Source: Methylophilales bacterium MBRSF5 (GTDB lineage: Bacteria > Pseudomonadota > Gammaproteobacteria > Burkholderiales > Methylophilaceae). From it: a stretch of 64,000 nt of DNA. Of this stretch, positions 28,714-36,041 are shown one piece after another (the first letter of the stretch is position 1; each line of letters opens with the position of its first letter). The stretch is from assembly GCA_001044335.1 (NCBI GenBank), contig CP011001.1, positions 372,001 through 436,000 of the forward strand, written 5' to 3'. The position numbers were made by a program, and so were the translations under genes. The notes beneath the pieces are model-generated. The model did not search any database. It was not told where the DNA came from and worked only from the letters and a program-made list of their open reading frames with translations.

Positions 28714-29431
28714 TAAAAATTTTCCACTGTTTATCTTCAAAAAGCTCAAACGGCTTAAACTTAGTTTTATAGTTCATTTTATCATTTTCCTTGATCCAAT
28801 AACCTAAATAAAGATAGGGCAAGTTCTCCCTCTTACATTTCTCAATGAGCCAAAGAATAGAGTATGTTCCTAAACTATGCTTCAAGTAATTTTGATCGTA
28901 AAAAGTATAGACTGCAGAGATGCCATCATTGAGATAATCCACTATGCTCACCATGAGTAATTTGTCGTTATGATAAAACTTAATTTTTTTTGTGATGAAA
29001 TTGCTGGTAAGAAGAAAGTTCTTATACTCCTCTCTTTGGTCCTCAAGGGAGGAGGATAGGTCATTGTGACGTATCTTTTGATACTTTGAATACAGGAGGA
29101 AGTCTTCTTCAAGAAAATCTAGATCTTCTTCAACCACGACTAGATTGTTTTTTTTATAACATCTATCCTGAGTTCTATTTCGTTTGAATCGATGAACGTC
29201 TAATCGAATAGATGTGCACGCCTCACAATTGTGACAGTGGGGCTTATAGACATGATTTCCACTTCTTCTAAACCCAATTGTAATGAGATTATCAAATTCA
29301 TTTTGATTAACATTTTGGTAAGGTGAGGCAACGATGGATTGTGCTTTTTTTTCCGGTAGATACCCACAATTATAATTTGCAGTTAAATAAAATTGAATTT
29401 TTTTGAATTCTTTATTCTCTGGAATGCTCAT
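28706..29431 (-). CDS. bpt: Aspartate/glutamate leucyltransferase Bpt
   Basis: 241 residues of the bacterial arginyl-transferase-like family. Conserved parts are NYNCGYLPEKKAQS near the N-terminus, the CHNCEACTSIRLDV motif, and YLYLGYWI near the C-terminus. Bpt transfers leucine from leucyl-tRNA to proteins with N-terminal Asp or Glu, marking them for ClpS-ClpAP. It overlaps the stop of aat by four bases; Aat does the same for N-terminal Lys/Arg. Both N-degron enzymes are thus in one unit. Confidence 0.95.
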   Translation of the reverse strand: MSIPENKEFKKIQFYLTANYNCGYLPEKKAQSIVASPYQNVNQNEFDNLITIGFRRSGNHVYKPHCHNCEACTSIRLDVHRFKRNRTQDRCYKKNNLVVVEEDLDFLEEDFLLYSKYQKIRHNDLSSSLEDQREEYKNFLLTSNFITKKIKFYHNDKLLMVSIVDYLNDGISAVYTFYDQNYLKHSLGTYSILWLIEKCKRENLPYLYLGYWIKENDKMNYKTKFKPFELFEDKQWKIFNE

Positions 29432-30081
29432 GACATTATTATATCCATAAATTTATCTCGTGATATGAGCTCACCACCCCATTGAGAAATATGCTCGGAT
29501 TCGACTTGGGCATCAATGATTTTAACCTCTTGTTCTTTCAGCCATTTGCATAAAAAATAAAAACAAACTTTAGATGCATTATTTTCAAGATGAAACATTG
29601 ATTCACCAAAAAAAACGTTCTTGCTGAGCATTCCATATATTCCACCAACTAAGCTATCCTCCATGTTGTAAATCTCAAAAGAATGGGCATGTCCAATTTG
29701 GTGAAGCCTTGTATAGTTATCAATAATTCTTGCATCTATCCACGTCCCGGATTGTTTTCTCTGCACTTTTTTGCAAGCACGAATGACAGCTGGAAAATTT
29801 TTATTAATTTCAAATACAAATTTATTTTTTTTTATTTCCTTTAGTAATGATTTAGATGGTTTGTATTTATCAATAAATAATACCTGTCGAGGATTTGGTG
29901 ACCACCACAGGATAGGCTCATTTTCATTAAACCAAGGAAAAATACCCAGTTTATAAGATGATTGAATAAGGTCGACATTTAATTCAGGTGATATACCAAC
30001 CAGGCCATCGTCTGAAATATTGGCAAAATTAATATTATTAAAGTCAGATGCCTCTCTAATTATTAAAATTTTATTCTCCAT
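29428..30081 (-). CDS. aat: Leucyl/phenylalanyl-tRNA-protein transferase
   Basis: 217 residues. Diagnostic segments are GIFPWFNENEPILWWSPNPR near the start, GTWIDARIIDNYTRLHQIGHAHSFE and the C-terminal AQVESEHISQWGGELISR. It adds Leu or Phe to N-terminal Lys/Arg of proteins. It is the first gene of the nine-gene minus-strand run to pyrF and is divergent from the TraB-family gene with only 18 bases between the two starts, so its promoter must lie within that gap or inside the neighbouring gene. Confidence 0.96.
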   Translation of the reverse strand: MENKILIIREASDFNNINFANISDDGLVGISPELNVDLIQSSYKLGIFPWFNENEPILWWSPNPRQVLFIDKYKPSKSLLKEIKKNKFVFEINKNFPAVIRACKKVQRKQSGTWIDARIIDNYTRLHQIGHAHSFEIYNMEDSLVGGIYGMLSKNVFFGESMFHLENNASKVCFYFLCKWLKEQEVKIIDAQVESEHISQWGGELISRDKFMDIIMS

Positions 30082-30083
30082 GA

Positions 30084-30093
30084 TGTTTATAAT
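30084..30093 (+). promoter_or_regulatory. Putative -10 element of the TraB-family gene
   Basis: TGTTTATAAT with a perfect TATAAT at 30088-30093, only six bases before the ATG at 30100. A transcript from it would start at or within a base or two of the ATG, that is, be leaderless. Identical ten bases precede fabA and mfd. Confidence 0.45.
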
Positions 30094-30099
30094 AAATGA

Positions 30100-30951
30100 A
30101 TGAAATTATTTAAAGTATCTTTCAAACTCTTATTTGTACTTATTTGGTTTGTCAGCATTCAAGTTTTTGCAAAAACAACACTTTACGAAGTGACTGATCA
30201 TGAAGGAAAAATACACTTTGTTTTTGGCACCTTTCATTCTGATGACAGCAGGGTAACCTCATTCAATGAGAATTTATTATTGTCTATCAAAAACTCTAGC
30301 CTGTTTTTGATGGAAACCGATGAGCTTACCGATCCAAAGCATATTCAAGCTAACATTAACTTTATTGATCAACTCAATGAGGATGAGCTTGATAGCTTAA
30401 AACAGTTATCTGATTATCACGTGATGTTTTTTGATCGAATTACTAAAATGAAACCATGGTTACTGGCATTTATATTAGACTCTCCAAGACCTGCAACACC
30501 ATTCAATCAGGACAATTTATTAAAACGATATGCTGAAGACATAGGAATCCTCACCCGAGGCCTGATGTCAACCAGTGATCATTTTTCTTCATTGGATTTC
30601 TTGACCGATGAAGAACAAATTTTGTTATTAAAGAATTCGTTAATGACCCCAATGGAAATCAAAGAAAAAAATTATGAAAAGTTGATCCAGGTATACATCG
30701 ATGGTGATTTAGATCTTATTATGAATACGAATGAGTCTATGACATCCGAAATCATGAGTGAGGATTTATGGAATAAAATTAAACAAAAAATCTTAATTGA
30801 TAGAAATCATATCTTTAATCAAAAAATATATGAAGCAATGAAACAAGATAATATATTTGTAGCAATTGGAGCATCTCATTTAAGTGGCCACACTGGTGTT
30901 TTGAGCTTTCTGAAAGACAAGGGTTTTGAGATAAAAAATATTAATTACTAA
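30100..30951 (+). CDS. TraB/GumN-family protein, exported
   Basis: 283 residues with a signal peptide (about 1-24, ending IQVFA). The conserved motifs of the TraB/GumN (YbaP) family are HFVFGTFHSDD near the start of the mature protein and FVAIGASHLSGHTGVLSFLKDKG near the C-terminus, containing the paired GTxH and GxxH histidines; ETDEL supplies a conserved acidic residue. Relatives are metal-dependent, possibly proteolytic or haem-linked, but the bacterial function is unsettled. It is followed after ten bases by an RNA methyltransferase gene. Start and promoter are unusually close. Confidence 0.82.
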   Translation: MKLFKVSFKLLFVLIWFVSIQVFAKTTLYEVTDHEGKIHFVFGTFHSDDSRVTSFNENLLLSIKNSSLFLMETDELTDPKHIQANINFIDQLNEDELDSLKQLSDYHVMFFDRITKMKPWLLAFILDSPRPATPFNQDNLLKRYAEDIGILTRGLMSTSDHFSSLDFLTDEEQILLLKNSLMTPMEIKEKNYEKLIQVYIDGDLDLIMNTNESMTSEIMSEDLWNKIKQKILIDRNHIFNQKIYEAMKQDNIFVAIGASHLSGHTGVLSFLKDKGFEIKNINY

Positions 30952-30961
30952 TATTGAGAAT

Positions 30962-31735
30962 ATGCAATTTATAACTTCCAAAAATAATTCACGCCTAAAG
31001 GAGCTTAGAAAGGTTCAGCAGAATAAATCATATCGGCAGGAAAATAATCTAACAATTATTGAAGGCCCACACCTACTGGAAGCCTATCTAAATGAAAAAA
31101 ATGATTTTTTAGCATTATTTTGTTCCGAATCATTTAATAAAAATTATCCGGAATATTTCAAAAAGGTATGGGAGGAGAGAATTTATATCCTGCCGGATAA
31201 TTTTTTTAATGATATATCAGAATTAAAGACACCCATGGGCATTCTTGCATTAATTGAGATTCCTCAAAATGACTCATACCCAAATCACTTTCATGATGGC
31301 ATGTATCTTTTTTTGGATAAAGTGCAGGATCCAGGAAACCTTGGAACCATATTAAGAACCTCGCAAGCCTTGGGACATAAAGGAATTTTTTTATCAGAAC
31401 AATGTTCTGACCCCTGGTCACCAAAAACGTTAAGATCGAGCCAAGGGTTTCAGTTTCAGCTATCGATATACCAAAATGTTGATATCAGTAATCTAATTTC
31501 GCATGGATTTTCTTTTGTTGTTGCAGATCTGAATGGACAAAATGTTTTTGATTACAACTTTGCCCATAAGACAATACTTATTTTAGGGAGCGAAGGGCAA
31601 GGAATTACAACTGACCTTAAAAATATCACATATGACGAGATATCATTACCGATGATGAACAACGTGGAGTCGCTAAATGTGGCAGTATCGGCAGCTATAA
31701 TTGGCTACCAATTTTTAAATCAATTTAATCGCTGA
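30962..31735 (+). CDS. TrmH/SpoU-family RNA 2'-O-methyltransferase
   Basis: 257 residues. An N-terminal substrate-binding domain (KNNSRLKELRKVQQNKSYR, as in RlmB/TsnR relatives) precedes the SPOUT fold. The three SpoU motifs are present: DKVQDPGNLGTILRTS (motif 1), ILGSEGQGI (motif 2) and LPMMNNVESLNVAVSAAI (motif 3). It probably 2'-O-methylates a ribosomal RNA nucleotide; which site cannot be told. The 3' end overlaps the convergent hslO by 16 bases. Confidence 0.9.
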   Translation: MQFITSKNNSRLKELRKVQQNKSYRQENNLTIIEGPHLLEAYLNEKNDFLALFCSESFNKNYPEYFKKVWEERIYILPDNFFNDISELKTPMGILALIEIPQNDSYPNHFHDGMYLFLDKVQDPGNLGTILRTSQALGHKGIFLSEQCSDPWSPKTLRSSQGFQFQLSIYQNVDISNLISHGFSFVVADLNGQNVFDYNFAHKTILILGSEGQGITTDLKNITYDEISLPMMNNVESLNVAVSAAIIGYQFLNQFNR

Positions 31736-32565
31736 GTTTTATTAAAAATAATATCAATCTCTTCTTTGGTAACGGTATATTTTTTTTGACAATATTCGCA
31801 GACCATTTCGATACAATTATTTTGTATTGATGAGTAGATCTCATTCTCTTTGATTAAACTTATCGTTTTGTAGATCTTCTCCTGATTGCATGAGCATTGA
31901 TGCTCAACTGGGTGTTCTTCAAATATTTGAACATCATTTTGGCTAAAAATATTTTTTAAAAATTGTTCAGGTCCGTCAGATAAAGTATCCGACTTAATAA
32001 GATCAATATCATTCCAAAGGGGCTCTGTTAATAATTTTTTCTCTTCATTTTCATGCGGAAGTTCTTGAAATAACACACCAAAACTTTCTGTGTTTGTTTG
32101 GTGAAAAAATACCTTACTCTTAATCTGCATGGATTGGGTGAGGTAATGCTCAATCATGGCTTTGATCTCACCTGACCCCACTTCAATAATTCCCTGATAA
32201 GGCGTTTTTTGATCTTTATGAATAATAGTTAGAGCCACAATTGCATCCTGAATCAAATCCTGAAAAGATTTTTTAGTATTTTCTGTAAGTTTGATGGTAC
32301 CGCGGATTTTAAAATCATTATCGGACTCTGCGATGATTAGTTTTAAGGATTTTTTCCCCTGTATTTGTAAAATTAGACCGCCTTCAAATTTTAGCGTTGC
32401 GGCCAGCATCGGACATACCGTGACGATTTCATTAAATGAGGAAGTTATTTGTTCTGGTATTGCTAAAGATTTTTTTAACTGGGCTAGGCTATTTTTTATA
32501 CGAATAATATTGCCCCGAATAGAGGAGTTATTGATGACAAATCTGGTTATAACGTCTGTTTTCAT
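31720..32565 (-). CDS. hslO: Hsp33 redox-regulated chaperone
   Basis: The start is placed at the ATG at 32565 (MKTDVITRFVINN), which matches the Hsp33 N-terminus; a start at 32625 would lie inside the Fur-box region and add 20 non-conserved residues. The protein is 281 residues. The C-terminal redox switch is intact, with CSC and CEYC, the four zinc-binding cysteines. Oxidation releases zinc and activates the holdase. It is divergent from the siderophore receptor gene and convergent with the SpoU gene (16-base overlap). Confidence 0.94.
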   Translation of the reverse strand: MKTDVITRFVINNSSIRGNIIRIKNSLAQLKKSLAIPEQITSSFNEIVTVCPMLAATLKFEGGLILQIQGKKSLKLIIAESDNDFKIRGTIKLTENTKKSFQDLIQDAIVALTIIHKDQKTPYQGIIEVGSGEIKAMIEHYLTQSMQIKSKVFFHQTNTESFGVLFQELPHENEEKKLLTEPLWNDIDLIKSDTLSDGPEQFLKNIFSQNDVQIFEEHPVEHQCSCNQEKIYKTISLIKENEIYSSIQNNCIEMVCEYCQKKYTVTKEEIDIIFNKTQRLN

Positions 32566-32604
32566 CGTCAGATTATACCAAGATAAATAATTAAATATTT
32601 TACT

Positions 32605-32632
32605 TGTAATGAGAATCATTCTCATTTAGAAT
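32605..32632 (+). promoter_or_regulatory. Putative promoter of the TonB-dependent receptor
   Basis: TTGTAA (32605-32610), a 16-base spacer and TAGAAT (32627-32632). The spacer is almost entirely filled by Fur box 1 and the -10 overlaps the start of Fur box 2, so Fur binding would occlude RNA polymerase. Confidence 0.6.
32608..32626 (+). promoter_or_regulatory. Fur box 1
   Basis: AATGAGAATCATTCTCATT, a perfect 19-base palindrome centred on C32617. Its core TGAGAAT-C-ATTCTCA fits the 7-1-7 inverted repeat recognised by Fur. Confidence 0.85.
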
Positions 32633-32648
32633 GAGAATCATTCTCATT
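32630..32648 (+). promoter_or_regulatory. Fur box 2
   Basis: An exact second copy of the same 19-base palindrome, 22 bases (two helical turns) downstream of box 1, ending 25 bases before the receptor ATG. Confidence 0.85.
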
Positions 32649-32673
32649 TAGGATTATATTAGGATTTATATAT

Positions 32674-34743
32674 ATGAACAAAGTATCACCCATTAAGGTT
32701 TTAATAATGTCAATATTTTCCACATCAACCTTGTTTGCCGGCGACCTTGGTCTGCAAGGTATTGATGTCACAGCACCAGCAAGCACATATTCAAACTCAT
32801 ATTCAGGGTCAGCCACCAAGACTAACACAAGATTAATTGACCTGCCTCAGTCAGTCAACGTGATTAATCAAGAACAATTAAAAGATCAGCAAGCCACCAG
32901 CCTGGGCCAATCGATTACCTATGCGCCAGGAATTGATCTTGATCAAGGTGAGGGTAACCGTGATGCCTTTATAATCAGGGGAAATAAAACCACAGCAGAT
33001 ATATTTCTTGACGGTGTTAAGGACGATGCAGAGTACTACAGAGATCTTTACAACATAGAGCGAGTTGATGTGCTGATGGGCGCTAATGGCATACTGTTTG
33101 GCAAGGGTGGAAGTGGAGGTATTGTCAACCGAGTCAGTAAGCAGGCATCATTTATTGATTTTAATAGTTATTCCTTACAGCTCGGAAGCTTTGATTCCAG
33201 GCGTGCAACACTAGACATTAATAGAAAGATAACGGATCGTTTTGCAGTTAGACTCAATGTTTTAGCAGATAAGGGTGACTCTTTCATCAAGGGAGTCAAT
33301 TATGAGAAGCAAGGCATTAACCCTGTATTTACATATTTGCTCGATGATAAAACAACCGTAAAATTTGGTAGGGAATATTTTCATGATCAGAGGGTTGGTT
33401 ACAGGGGTATCCCATCACAGAATAAGCGACCTTACAATGGAAATCGTGGCACATATTATGGCGCAGCTAGCGCAAGCCCCAACGAGGTCAGTGTGAACTC
33501 AACATTCTTTAATATTGAACACAATTTTTCTGACAATGTGAATATTAAGAATACGACCCGATACACCGATTACGACAAATATTATCAAAATGTGTACGCT
33601 GGAAGTTCAGTAAGCTCATCTGATATGCTGACTTTAAAGGGATATTACGACAACACACAAAGACAAAATTTTTTCAATCAGACTGACGTGACTTGGAACT
33701 TTGAGATAGGTGGTCTTGAGCACACGCTTTTAACCGGATTAGAGGTTGGTAGCCAAGATAACAGAAGATATCGACTTACCGCTGCCAATCAAACTGTTTC
33801 TATTCACAACCCAGTGAGTTCTGGTTGGAATTTTAATACCTATGCTCGTGATAAAAAAACAGACATTCGTTATACATCTGTCTACTTTCAAGATCAAATC
33901 AAAATTAATAACCAACACCAGTTTGTTCTGGGCTTAAGAAAAGATCATTACGAGACGGACTTTAACAACGTCAAGGATTCGACTAAATTTAATATCAAGG
34001 ACAACATGTTGTCCAGCCGTATCGGTTATATTTTCAAGCCCACCGAGAATATTTCTTATTATGTTTCATACAGTAATGCATACCAGCCAAGAAATGGCGA
34101 CCAGTTAGACGGCATCAGTAACGATAATGTCAATCAGGATCCTGAAAAATTTGTGAATTATGAGGTGGGGACAAAGATTCAATTTAATGAACAATTATTT
34201 GGTACTTTTGCTCTTTATCAATTAGAGCGTGAGAGGATGCAAATCACAGATCCTGATGACGTGACCAAAAAAATAATTGTGGATGGTCAAAGATCAAGAG
34301 GGTTAGAGTTTACGCTGAATGGAAATTTAACCGATCGATATTCTGTTCTGGCAGGCTATAACTATGTTAACGCGGAAATCACGAAAGATCAGGGTGTCGG
34401 TTCAAGTGCTATCTCGAAGGGGACGCGTCTCGGTAATGTGGCCAGTCATAATTTTTCGATATGGAATAAGTATGAATTTAATTCCACCTGGTCTGCTGCA
34501 ATCGGCATGATCGGTCGGGGTGAGATGTATGCGGCCACTCCAACCAGCTCCACCAGCGTCACAATTCCTGGATGGGTCAGGATGGATGCTGCAGCTTATG
34601 CCAGAATCGATGAAAAAACCATAGTACAATTTAATATCGAGAATTTGCTAGACAAGACCTATTACTCATCTGCCCATAATGTGAATAACATCATGGTGGG
34701 GATGCCGTTAAATGCTAAAATAACTTGGATCAGAGACTTTTAA
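32674..34743 (+). CDS. TonB-dependent siderophore receptor
   Basis: 689-residue outer-membrane receptor: signal peptide (about 1-22, ending TLFA), a TonB-box-like IDVTAPAS near 29-36, a plug domain (LPQSVNVINQEQL; FIIRGNKTTADIFLDGVKDD; RVDVLMGANGILFGKGGSGGIVN) and a 22-strand type beta-barrel ending in Phe, the usual Bam signal. The plug resembles the Fiu/FhuE/FpvA siderophore group. It has an AGGA ribosome site nine bases before ATG and lies behind two Fur boxes. No exbB, exbD, tonB or periplasmic binding protein gene is adjacent. By eye it is richer in G+C than its neighbours, which may reflect transfer. Confidence 0.93.
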   Translation: MNKVSPIKVLIMSIFSTSTLFAGDLGLQGIDVTAPASTYSNSYSGSATKTNTRLIDLPQSVNVINQEQLKDQQATSLGQSITYAPGIDLDQGEGNRDAFIIRGNKTTADIFLDGVKDDAEYYRDLYNIERVDVLMGANGILFGKGGSGGIVNRVSKQASFIDFNSYSLQLGSFDSRRATLDINRKITDRFAVRLNVLADKGDSFIKGVNYEKQGINPVFTYLLDDKTTVKFGREYFHDQRVGYRGIPSQNKRPYNGNRGTYYGAASASPNEVSVNSTFFNIEHNFSDNVNIKNTTRYTDYDKYYQNVYAGSSVSSSDMLTLKGYYDNTQRQNFFNQTDVTWNFEIGGLEHTLLTGLEVGSQDNRRYRLTAANQTVSIHNPVSSGWNFNTYARDKKTDIRYTSVYFQDQIKINNQHQFVLGLRKDHYETDFNNVKDSTKFNIKDNMLSSRIGYIFKPTENISYYVSYSNAYQPRNGDQLDGISNDNVNQDPEKFVNYEVGTKIQFNEQLFGTFALYQLERERMQITDPDDVTKKIIVDGQRSRGLEFTLNGNLTDRYSVLAGYNYVNAEITKDQGVGSSAISKGTRLGNVASHNFSIWNKYEFNSTWSAAIGMIGRGEMYAATPTSSTSVTIPGWVRMDAAAYARIDEKTIVQFNIENLLDKTYYSSAHNVNNIMVGMPLNAKITWIRDF

Positions 34744-35619
34744 TTAAACGTTGATCTTGGTGGTCTTAGGAATGGCTCTAATATCCCAGCTCTCAATCGC
34801 ATGCTCTAGAATTGATTTGTAACTATTAATATTAGGTGCGATTTTTTGGTTCAGTATTTTTAATAACCTTACTAAAATTGCAGTACGGTTATCAGGGTGG
34901 ATCTCTTCATCCTGATCACTTTTGCTAATTTTTCTTTCACCATCATATAGCACGGGATGATGGAGATAGGATAACTTAGGAAATGAAAACAGTTCCTGAA
35001 GGTAACGTTGTTGAAATGTTTGAAATACAAGATCCGAACCTCTCACAATGGTATTTGCTCCCTGCAAATAGTCATCAATGACGCAACAAAATACATAGGC
35101 AAATTGGTTTTTCCCTCTAACTATAAAGTCACTCACATGAGTTTTATCCAATTCAATTAAACCTAGGTTTAGGTCATTAAATGAAAAATTAATTTTTTTC
35201 ATTTGCATCCTCAACGCACCATGGTTCAGATTTTTATTTAAACAGCGCCCATCATAAATTGCACCAATATTGTGTTGAGGTAATGTGCTAATAATTTTCC
35301 TGGTACATTCACAAAAATAAGTTTTTTGTTTTGGAATAAGATCTAGATATTTTACATAGTCATTCAGATGATCGGTCTGATAATAGATCTCATCAGGGTC
35401 TAAAAGAAAATCTTTTAAAATTTTAATTATGTTTTCTGAGTAAATTTTTTTTGACCGCTCAGAATCAATGTCGTCGATTCTTAGTTTCCATAGCCCATTG
35501 TTATGTTTTGCATCAATGTAACTAGTTATCGCACTCAATATAGAGCCAATGTGCATCTTACCTGAAGGGCTGGGAGCAAATCGACCAATGTAGAGATTAT
35601 CACTCACGGTAAGGCTCAA
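34744..35619 (-). CDS. gluQ: Glutamyl-Q tRNA(Asp) synthetase
   Basis: 291 residues, a truncated GluRS-like enzyme without the anticodon-binding domain. The class I motif is APSPSGKMHIGS, and the KMSKS equivalent is KISKSD. A zinc site is suggested by CECTR with YDGRC. It attaches glutamate to the queuosine base of tRNA-Asp rather than to tRNA ends. It overlaps the upstream small gene by 20 bases. Its stop lies directly against the stop of the TonB receptor, with no spacer. Confidence 0.93.
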   Translation of the reverse strand: MSLTVSDNLYIGRFAPSPSGKMHIGSILSAITSYIDAKHNNGLWKLRIDDIDSERSKKIYSENIIKILKDFLLDPDEIYYQTDHLNDYVKYLDLIPKQKTYFCECTRKIISTLPQHNIGAIYDGRCLNKNLNHGALRMQMKKINFSFNDLNLGLIELDKTHVSDFIVRGKNQFAYVFCCVIDDYLQGANTIVRGSDLVFQTFQQRYLQELFSFPKLSYLHHPVLYDGERKISKSDQDEEIHPDNRTAILVRLLKILNQKIAPNINSYKSILEHAIESWDIRAIPKTTKINV

Positions 35620-35902
35620 TATACCAATCAGTCATATCTGAACCGATCATGACTAAATTACAGGCAAGCTTTCTTTCATTAAAAGGGGAGGCATAAAAAT
35701 GATATTTTCTTTGAATATTAAAAGGATACTTACTGCCTTGAACGATGGATATCTTTCCGCAATATATTGAATCATCCAAGAACTGAAGGTTAAAGTCAGA
35801 CACAAGTTTTTTGGCATATTTTTTTGCTTTTTCTTGCTTGGCTAAACTGTCAACAAAAAATATCAGACCTGAAATTAATAAAATGAAAAATAATGTATTC
35901 AA
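35600..35902 (-). CDS. DUF3301-family small membrane-anchored protein
   Basis: 100 residues with an N-terminal hydrophobic segment (about 3-19) then a DSLAKQEKAKKYAKKLV helix and a small beta domain (LQFLDDSIYCGKI; YPFNIQRKYHFYASPFNERK). This pattern, D-S-L-x-x-x-E-x-A followed by an R-K-Y-x-F-Y-x-S core, matches DUF3301 proteins of beta- and gammaproteobacteria. No function is known. It overlaps gluQ by 20 bases and is divergent from the ammonium transporter, sharing a roughly 140-base regulatory gap. Confidence 0.7.
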   Translation of the reverse strand: MNTLFFILLISGLIFFVDSLAKQEKAKKYAKKLVSDFNLQFLDDSIYCGKISIVQGSKYPFNIQRKYHFYASPFNERKLACNLVMIGSDMTDWYIEPYRE

Positions 35903-35916
35903 AATTGCACCAAAAT

Positions 35917-35932
35917 ATTACAAAAATGTAAT
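35917..35932 (+). promoter_or_regulatory. Inverted repeat 1 upstream of the ammonium transporter
   Basis: ATTACA-AAAA-TGTAAT, perfect 6-bp arms with a 4-base spacer, 14 bases from the start of the divergent DUF3301 gene. Dyad geometry suits a dimeric regulator; none is identified. Confidence 0.4.
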
Positions 35933-35953
35933 TTAAATGTTTTAATATTGTGC

Positions 35954-35972
35954 ATCTTAAGAGTATTAAGAT
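35954..35972 (+). promoter_or_regulatory. Inverted repeat 2 upstream of the ammonium transporter
   Basis: ATCTTAA-GAGTA-TTAAGAT, perfect 7-bp arms with a 5-base spacer, centred 37 bases from the centre of repeat 1. Possible operator; different in sequence from repeat 1. Confidence 0.4.
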
Positions 35973-36041
35973 AGTTTAGTTTTTATTTTATCTTATCAAG
36001 AGGTATTGTTTATCCTTTATTAACTTTTGCAGGTACAGGCA

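Noticed and set aside
32566-32625. Longer hslO reading frame beginning at 32625.
   Set aside because: The extra 20 residues are not Hsp33-like and would start inside Fur box 1; the ATG at 32565 matches the family N-terminus.
35998-36023. Purine-rich AAGAGG followed by a TTG-initiated five-codon frame ahead of the ammonium transporter, suggesting a leader peptide or a frameshifted signal peptide.
   Set aside because: The frame stops at once (TAA 36021-36023), its spacing is poor, and the transporter has a complete first helix from 36042. No signal-peptide-like sequence appears in the other frames.
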